Below, piece by piece: positions 15,600-20,409 of a DNA stretch of 23,397 nucleotides. Location: the NCBI GenBank assembly GCA_964568355.1, contig CAZMRK010000006.1, forward strand, positions 1 to 23,397, in the 5' to 3' direction. Numbering within the stretch: the stretch's first letter is position 1; each line of letters begins with the position of its first letter. Under the pieces are notes generated by a model. The model did not search any database. It was not told the DNA's origin and saw nothing but the letters and a program-made list of their open reading frames with translations. The stretch is from JAJPJX01 sp964568355 (GTDB taxonomy: Bacteria; Acidobacteriota; Terriglobia; Bryobacterales; Bryobacteraceae). Position numbers and translations under genes: made by a program.

Positions 15600-16332
15600 A
15601 CAGGACTACCTCATTGGAATCGACGCCGTCCATGTAAATGCGAACCGGGACCCGGCCTGTGACGAAGGACTGCTCGGGGACGTAAGCGTTGATCTGCCAC
15701 AGGCCGGGGGCGTCCGGATTGAGACCACTGAACTGGACCTGAGCCGCCACGCCTCCGATGAATACCTGCGGCGTGGAGCGCGTATTCGCCAGGGGGCTCG
15801 CCCCCGGGGCTGTTCCATCGTCAGGCTGCCGGCTGAGTGGACCCGGGCCGGTCGCATAGATCGAAACAACCTCGCCGCGTCTAGCCGGCGTGGACGAAGT
15901 GTTTTCGGTAAACCCGTCCTGGTTGCGAATGGCGCCCTTGGGAGGATTCTGCGTATCTTTTGTGAAGAGACCCGGAGCGGTTGACATCACTCGCACCGAA
16001 CCGCTGAGCGTCGCGGAAGGAGTTGTAATCTGAACGGGGTGATAGCCTGGAGTGGTGGCGTAGGGAATCAGAAACGTCACCTGGGTAGACCGGACGTCAT
16101 ACAAAGCAGCGTCCACGCCATCTACAGTCACCTTGACCCCACCAAGAGACTTGGGGAGGGGAAAGCTCGGAGCGGTTGTCGTCGCAACACCGGAAAACAT
16201 CCCAAAGGCGGCAACCCAGGAACCGGCACTCACCGGTTGATCGCCACGAAAGCTTGCGCCGTTTACGATGGCCACCTGTGCGCTCAGGCTCGAGCAAAAG
16301 AGTAAAAGAGTTACAAAAATCCTCATCGGCAT
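15589..16332 (-). CDS. Secreted stand-alone TIGR03437 protein
   Basis: 247 residues: a signal peptide (1-18, LLLFCSSLSA then Q) followed by almost nothing but one TIGR03437 module. It shares with the C-terminus of the subtilase at 4283-7519 the VNGASF opening, the ATGPGPLS motif, a Pro/Asp-rich DDGTAPGASPLA segment, VFIGGVAAQVQFSGL, and an ending in xVQ (VVLFVQ against VNLPVQ). In larger proteins this module is a C-terminal surface domain of unknown role; here it is the whole protein. As first gene of the receptor unit it may help ligand capture or anchor the partner protein; this is inference. AAGGAG lies 14 bases before the ATG at 16332, somewhat far. Confidence 0.85.
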   Translation of the reverse strand: MPMRIFVTLLLFCSSLSAQVAIVNGASFRGDQPVSAGSWVAAFGMFSGVATTTAPSFPLPKSLGGVKVTVDGVDAALYDVRSTQVTFLIPYATTPGYHPVQITTPSATLSGSVRVMSTAPGLFTKDTQNPPKGAIRNQDGFTENTSSTPARRGEVVSIYATGPGPLSRQPDDGTAPGASPLANTRSTPQVFIGGVAAQVQFSGLNPDAPGLWQINAYVPEQSFVTGRVPVRIYMDGVDSNEVVLFVQ

Positions 16333-16722
16333 CAGTCTGTTTCCAACTCCTTAGAAATCTTGGCTGCCGGCACGCCCGCGAGACACAATACGCCCTCTGG
16401 CCCTGCCGCAGCGCTTCTAGCATTTCGAGGTCTCTAGCAAGCTAACACAATGGATTTAGCGCAATGCAACAAAATGGTTACAACTCGGTAAATTGTTTGA
16501 GAATCGCGTAACTCACGAAGGAACCGACGCGCAGGCGTTGTGGATACGGTTGGGACTAGCCGGATTAGTTCTACATCATGAGGATGATAGCCAGTCAATG
16601 AATGCTACTTACTTTATTGTGCTTGGTGTAGCTTCGTATCCTAAGTCATTGCCTCTAACATGACTCAGGTATTTTCCCGACACTCACGACTCGCAGCCGC
16701 AGGCCAAACGGATGCCTGGAAC

Positions 16723-16784
16723 GGAGCGGCACGTTCACCGGGCAGCGAGTACTGGAGGTACTCCGGTGGCGTCATAGCCGCTCT
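16723..16784. repeat. Imperfect fold-back (nested inverted repeats)
   Basis: Nested complementary arms: GGAGCGGC (16723-16730) with GCCGCTCT (16777-16784), CACCGG (16736-16741) with CCGGTG (16763-16768), and GAGTAC (16747-16752) with GTACTC (16758-16763), the last two sharing one base. It could be a structured RNA or a decayed mobile element end; no family recognised. Confidence 0.4.
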
Positions 16785-17060
16785 GCTTTCGTGCAGGATC
16801 GGGTGGGGCAACGAACCCGGCGTCTTCGCGATCCGTGCCCGCATTTTCGGAACACGCGGCTGGACAAGGGGCATCCATTGGAGCAGGAGGGCGACGCGCC
16901 TCGCGGAGCAGACCCGTGATGGCGTGGACAGATACTACGGCTCGATGCGGCTCAACGGCAATCGGCGTGGAGGCGCTCCACGCAATCCGCCCGGACGCCG
17001 GCGACAGATGCCCGGATGCTCCGTGCCCGACGCTCAGTTTCGAAAATCCGGAAAGTAGTT

Positions 17061-17066
17061 TAGAAT
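17061..17066 (+). promoter_or_regulatory. Possible -10 box for tRNA-Val
   Basis: TAGAAT ends 17 bases before the mature tRNA 5' end; a poor -35 (TTTCGA, 17038-17043) lies 17 bp upstream. Confidence 0.35.
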
Positions 17067-17083
17067 GAGAAGAGATTCCGAAA

Positions 17084-17160
17084 GGGCGCGTAGCTCAGTT
17101 GGTTAGAGCGCCTGCTTCACACGCAGGAGGTCACAGGTTCGAGTCCTGTCGCGCCCACCA
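17084..17160 (+). tRNA. tRNA-Val (anticodon CAC), CCA encoded
   Basis: 77 bases with a perfect 7-bp acceptor stem (GGGCGCG with CGCGCCC), D-loop AGTTGGTTA, anticodon stem CCTGC/GCAGG around TTCACAC (anticodon CAC, reading GUG), T-loop TTCGAGT, discriminator A and a genome-encoded CCA. It sits alone, at the left edge of a region of gene debris, and tRNA 3' ends are common integration sites, but no att repeat was seen. Confidence 0.97.
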
Positions 17161-17267
17161 CTTCTTTCAAGCAGATACAGGCAGAGGCTGCGGATCGGGG
17201 CGGCGGCTCCCGCAGCTCTTTGCCGGATTCGGACTCTCTGCCGACGCGCCTGCGGTTTGCCGTGGAC

Positions 17268-17593
17268 TCAGAGCGCGTCATTAGGCTGAGGAATACGAGC
17301 CCAGTATTCACCGGTGGTGGCCAGGGTTCGACTCGCTGGAAACGTTGGCACCAAGGCGCAAACAAACCCTGGGGAAGTATTCCCTAGACCCGCTTCGAGA
17401 TCCTGGTAGCCGTTTGTCACACAGATGTAACCGCCCCGTGGTTTGCGGATCGCACGACGAGAGGGCGTACGCTCGATTGCCACAAGTTCACCTGGATGCG
17501 TACTCGTTAGCAAGAGCAGGCCGTCGCACGGTAGAGGGGACTCGCTCAGGAGGCTACACGCTTCATCGAACGATCGGACTTCTTCCAGCGCCC
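17268..17593 (-). pseudogene. Fragment resembling C45 / acyl-CoA:6-APA acyltransferase family hydrolase
   Basis: Read on the minus strand from about 17593, the frame gives LEEVRSFDEACSLLSE, then CDGLLLLTSTHPGELVAIER, then PRGGYICVTNGYQDL. This resembles the C-terminal part of AAT/C45 Ntn-hydrolases, where a helix is followed by a strand reading like NLLLAD, a VVE.TP strand and a TNH motif. The match fades after residue GYQDL. No N-terminal catalytic Cys region exists upstream: the fragment starts exactly at the end of the fold-back element at 17594. Family assignment is by pattern memory only and could be wrong; that it is a truncated coding remnant is more certain. Confidence 0.4.
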
Positions 17594-17747
17594 CTAGTGT
17601 AGTGCGTCGCAGGTTCCACGCAGAATACCTGCGTTCAGGGCAAACCGGGTACAGGCAACGAATTTCGCAAATGCGGCGAAATTCATGCCAGTCCCCGGTT
17701 TGCAGCGTCGTTTCCTATTGGGCAACATTTGCGACGCATTACACTAG
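17594..17747. mobile_element. 154-bp MITE-like fold-back element
   Basis: The ends are inverted repeats of 18 bases with one mismatch: CTAGTGTAGTGCGTCGCA at 17594-17611 and its complement at 17730-17747. Inside, a second inverted repeat (GCAAACCGGG near 17640 with CCCGGTTTGC near 17695-17704, continuing to AATTTCGC/GCGAAATT) makes the element fold almost end to end. There is no coding capacity. The outermost CTAG could be a 4-bp target duplication of the YTAR type known for some IS5-group elements, but CTAG is self-complementary, so this cannot be separated from the repeat itself. It truncates the C45-like fragment. Confidence 0.6.
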
Positions 17748-17768
17748 CTTAGGAATGGATCAACCCAT

Positions 17769-18080
17769 TCAGACTTTCCCGATCTCAGCTAGCTTTTGAC
17801 GGCCAGCTTTGCTCATCCTGAGTCTTCGGCCATCCATGAGGACAATCGACGACTCCGTCTGACCTTCCCGGTAGATTTCCCGGATCTGATCCAGGTTGAC
17901 AATCGAAAGACCGGTGAATACGAACAAACTGTCCGGGATTCAGTTTTGCACTTAAGCTGCTGATCGTTTCACGCAGCACGTAGCTGCGACCATTCGAGTG
18001 GAGACATGAGTAATACTCCGCTGCTTCAATCCACTCGATCTTTTCCACCGGAGAAGGATACGCTTTGGGCTCATCACCTG
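17769..18080 (-). pseudogene. LytTR response-regulator C-terminus, frameshifted
   Basis: The minus strand encodes a LytTR DNA-binding domain: VEKIEWIEAAEYYSCLHSNG, then YVLRETISSLSAKLNPGQF, then VRIHRSF. At about 17904 the frame shifts: removing the G of TTCGATTG restores IVNLDQIREIYREGQTES, then SIVLMDGRRLRMSKAGRQKL and a TGA at 17769-17771, a normal LytTR ending. The N-terminal receiver domain is missing; the sequence joins TonB-receptor coding near 18080. Intact relatives are two-component response regulators binding DNA. One single-base change plus a large deletion make it a clear pseudogene. Confidence 0.8.
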
Positions 18081-18480
18081 CACTTCTTGACCGAAAAGGG
18101 GTCAGTTGCATTGAAACGGCCGTCGCTATTTGCGAAGAAAAGCGCCCCATGAAAGGAGTCCGCGCCAGGCTTGGTGACAATCTCGATGACCTCACCGCTG
18201 AAAGGAGGTGTCTGATACTGGGAAGAGAAAAGGTCCGGGTTGACACGAATAGAAGCAATGGAACTCTTGGGCGGTAGCGCGCTTCCATTCTGAAAACCAT
18301 CGACCATGATAAGGGTTGAAGCGGGAGAGCCTCCGCCGCTGGCAGAGAGCGCCGGCAATTGCCGGAGAAAATCATCGGGACCGTCGGCAAGCAACTGCAC
18401 ATCCTTTGTGCTTAGCGTTGTAGTCCCCGTCCCGCGCTCGGCGGAGATGGAGCCAGCAGCAAGCTGTCGCAACCTATACC
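18080..18480 (-). pseudogene. TonB-dependent receptor plug fragment
   Basis: The frame reads TTTLSTKDVQLLADGPDDFLRQLPALS, LIMVDGFQNGSALPPKSSIASIRVNP, FSGEVIEIVTKPGADSFHGA and GRFNATDPFS (given here in pieces), which is the plug region of the acidobacterial TonB-receptor type distinct from the one at 12846-15599. The signal peptide, N-domain and entire beta-barrel are gone. The left end (minus-strand downstream) fuses to the LytTR fragment within about 20 bases; the right end stops where the PadR promoter begins. Codon use still looks coding, so the decay may be recent. Confidence 0.75.
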
Positions 18481-18489
18481 ATTTTTCAT

Positions 18490-18519
18490 TTGACAAGCGG
18501 CGGGGTCGCCTCCTATGCT
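18490..18519 (+). promoter_or_regulatory. Near-consensus sigma-70-type promoter of padR
   Basis: TTGACA at 18490-18495 and TATGCT at 18514-18519 with an 18-bp spacer. The transcription start is expected near 18526, about nine bases before the PadR ATG. Confidence 0.65.
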
Positions 18520-18545
18520 GGATGTCGTAATCGGATGTCGAAATC
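18520..18545 (+). repeat. 13-bp tandem repeat over the padR start, candidate operator
   Basis: GGATGTCGTAATC (18520-18532) is followed at once by GGATGTCGAAATC (18533-18545), 12 of 13 identical. The pair covers the predicted transcription start and the ATG, where a bound repressor would block transcription. Confidence 0.5.
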
Positions 18546-18876
18546 GAAGTCCGTTAACAAGGACATCGTTGCCGACGATCGCGACCTCTACTCAGGGCTG
18601 ATCCGCCTGCATGTGCTGCACCACGCGGTGGAGGGTCCGATCTTCGGCCTGGGGATGATCGAAGAACTGGCCCGTCACGGATATCGGATCAGTCCAGGCA
18701 GTCTCTATCCGCTGCTTCAGGGTCTCGAAAAAAAGGGATACCTGCGGTCAACCCAGGAGCGAAACGGCAAGTCGTTGCGGCGCGTATACCGCGCCACTCC
18801 ACTGGGCAAAGACGCCCTCGCTGCTTCAAAAAGTAAAGTCCGGGAGCTATTTCATGAACTCATCGAAGGGGACTAG
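18535..18876 (+). CDS. PadR family transcriptional regulator
   Basis: 113 residues, normal for short PadR proteins. The winged-helix core is plain: DLYSGLIRLHVLHHAV, then GPIFGLGMIEELARHGYRI, SPGSLYPLLQGLEKKGYL (about 57-74), the wing SLRRVYRATPLGKDAL and a C-terminal dimerisation helix. PadR proteins are usually repressors of nearby transport or detoxification genes, released by a small ligand. It is the first gene before tolC-like and RND genes, so it probably controls them and itself. I chose the ATG at 18535: the in-frame TTG at 18490 coincides with the -35 box. The ligand is unknown. Confidence 0.92.
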   Translation: MSKSKSVNKDIVADDRDLYSGLIRLHVLHHAVEGPIFGLGMIEELARHGYRISPGSLYPLLQGLEKKGYLRSTQERNGKSLRRVYRATPLGKDALAASKSKVRELFHELIEGD

Positions 18877-18981
18877 TACTCTGAACGTGAAGTCCGCTCC
18901 CTTACGGTCGCGGTTCGGTGGCGGAACAGAACCGCGCGCGTTAGCAAGCGGGCGAACAGAATCACCCGGTAAGGGGACTAG
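18866..18981 (+). repeat. 11-bp direct repeats flanking a hairpin (REP-like) in the padR-tolC gap
   Basis: AAGGGGACTAG occurs at 18866-18876 (end of padR including its stop) and at 18971-18981, where it supplies the Shine-Dalgarno of the next gene. Between them CGCGGTTC (18909-18916) pairs with GAACCGCG (18929-18936), within a GCTCCCTTACGGTCGCGG-type sequence that I recall as an intergenic repeat of Solibacter-like genomes. The layout suits insertion of a repeat with duplication of the target. Confidence 0.45.
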
Positions 18982-18986
18982 CTCCA

Positions 18987-20393
18987 GTGGCTGTTAGGCG
19001 AGAACCGGCCCGGATCGGGGCAAGATGTCTCCCGGCCCTGTTTCTATTTGCGGGAGCGGTGTTCGCGCAACAGGAAACCGCCCCTGCCGGACTGACCCTC
19101 AGCCAGGCGGTCGAGACGGCGTTGAAAAACTATCCCTCGATTCGCGTGTCGCAAGAACAAATCAATGCAGCGGCGGCTGGAATTCAGTTGGCTCGCACGG
19201 CCTACCTGCCTCGCGTGGACCTGCTCGCCCAGGCGAATCGCGCCACCAGAAACAATGTCTTTGGGATGATGCTGCCGCAAACCGTGATTCCTCCGCTGTC
19301 GGGCCCCGTACTCGGCACAAACAACTTCGGGACAGCATGGGGCAGCGCCGTCGGAACCCTCGTCACCTGGGAGCCGTTCGATTTCGGACTCCGACAGGCC
19401 GGCGTTGCGGCCGCCACCGCAGCTCGAACACGCCAGGAGGCTGCGCTCAAGCGGACCCAATTCGATGTCATGGCCGCGGCCGCAGATACCTATATAACTC
19501 TGATTGCCGCGCAGGAGACCGTCCGCGCCGCCCAGGCAGGCGTGGACCGGGCCGGAGTGCTGGAGCGGACGATCGGCGCTCTGGTGAACGCGCAATTGCG
19601 CCCCGGCGCGGATCGATCGCGAGCTCAGGCGGAACTTGCCGCCGCACGAACCCAATTGATTCAGGCACAGCAGACGGTGGAGGTTGCCCGCGCGAATCTT
19701 TCCCGGTTCGTCGGATCGGAGCCGGTGCAGATCACGATCTCCGCGGCCAAACTCCTCCAGTTGCCTCCGGAGCACGCCGTGGCGCCCCTGGATCCTGCCA
19801 AAAATCCTCTGGCCGTCGAACAGAACGCCACAATCGACCAGTTGCGAGCGCAGCTCCGAACTCTGGAGCGCTCCTACTTCCCCCGTTTCTTCCTGCAAGG
19901 CTCCGCCTACGCGCGCGGGACCGGAGCAGAGACCAACGGAACGATTCTCGGAGGACTGAACGGGCTCGCGCCAAATTTCCAGAACTATGCGGTCGGCCTC
20001 ACCGTGACGTTTCCGGTCTTCGATCTGGCGTCGATCCGATCCAGGGAGGCGGAACAGTCTGCGGCCGTCCGCGCCGAGACGGCCCGGTATCAGCAGATTG
20101 CGATCGATCTGAAGGCTCGCTGGAATGCCGCCGTGGCGACCTTGGCGGGAGCACGGAGTGTGGTGGCAAACACTCCGGTACAAGTAGCCGCCGCCCGGGC
20201 CGCGACCGAGCAGGCCACGGCCCGCTATCACTCGGGGCTGGGAAATATCGATGCGGTTGCGGAGGCCCAGCGGCTTCTCACTCAGGCCGAAATCGATGAC
20301 GCGCTGGCGCGCCTCGCCGTCTGGAGGGGATTGCTAGGCGTTGCGATTGCGGCCGGCGATCTCCAACCGTTTCTCGCCGAGGCGAGTCAATGA
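18987..20393 (+). CDS. TolC family outer-membrane efflux channel
   Basis: 468 residues. Signal peptide about 1-27 (LPALFLFAGAVFAQQ), with no lipobox Cys after it, so it is not a NodT-type lipoprotein. Two OEP repeats are visible: the first opens with GLTLSQAVETALKNYPSI (about 35-52) and is followed by long Ala/Gln-rich helices (about 55-250); the second starts near 285 (NATIDQLRAQLRTLERSYFP). The trimeric channel crosses the outer membrane and periplasm and docks to an RND pump through an adaptor. The GTG start at 18987 is chosen for its signal peptide and AAGGGG ten bases upstream. The RND gene follows after 16 bases, so they share an operon. Confidence 0.92.
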   Translation: MAVRREPARIGARCLPALFLFAGAVFAQQETAPAGLTLSQAVETALKNYPSIRVSQEQINAAAAGIQLARTAYLPRVDLLAQANRATRNNVFGMMLPQTVIPPLSGPVLGTNNFGTAWGSAVGTLVTWEPFDFGLRQAGVAAATAARTRQEAALKRTQFDVMAAAADTYITLIAAQETVRAAQAGVDRAGVLERTIGALVNAQLRPGADRSRAQAELAAARTQLIQAQQTVEVARANLSRFVGSEPVQITISAAKLLQLPPEHAVAPLDPAKNPLAVEQNATIDQLRAQLRTLERSYFPRFFLQGSAYARGTGAETNGTILGGLNGLAPNFQNYAVGLTVTFPVFDLASIRSREAEQSAAVRAETARYQQIAIDLKARWNAAVATLAGARSVVANTPVQVAAARAATEQATARYHSGLGNIDAVAEAQRLLTQAEIDDALARLAVWRGLLGVAIAAGDLQPFLAEASQ

Positions 20394-20409
20394 CCTCGAA
20401 AGGCGAAAC

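Larger units (their letters stand above)
16333..17083. other. Gene-free stretch of about 750 bases
   Basis: Open frames here (for example 16660-17058 plus) have no recognisable motif, signal peptide or plausible start site and look like chance frames. The left part (16333-16640) is richer in A+T and probably holds the promoter and leader of the TIGR03437/receptor unit, but I cannot pick a convincing -35/-10 pair. The right part is GC-rich and contains the fold-back at 16723-16784. Just before the tRNA there is a TAGAAT box (17061-17066). Confidence 0.6.
17161..18480. other. Zone of gene remnants between tRNA-Val and the PadR operon
   Basis: About 1.3 kb with no intact gene. All recognisable coding traces are on the minus strand: a C45-like hydrolase fragment, a LytTR domain with a frameshift, and a TonB-receptor plug piece. 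A fold-back element separates the first from the other two. The 107 bases after the tRNA show nothing I recognise. Confidence 0.7.

Noticed and set aside
16660..17058. 132-codon plus-strand frame in the gene-free region
   Set aside because: No motif, Arg/Gly-biased composition, no credible start signal.
17117..17365. Minus-strand frame ending GATGLEPVTSCV
   Set aside because: This C-terminus is the well-known false protein produced by reading the complement of a tRNA gene.
17594..17747. CRISPR repeat or tRNA att duplication
   Set aside because: Only two inverted, not direct, copies are present and no part of the tRNA 3' end is repeated; a fold-back element explains the pattern better.
18490..18534. 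PadR start at the TTG at 18490
   Set aside because: That TTG is the -35 box TTGACA of the promoter; the ATG at 18535 gives a normal PadR N-terminus.
19044..20231. 395-codon minus-strand frame
   Set aside because: Antisense shadow of the TolC-like gene.
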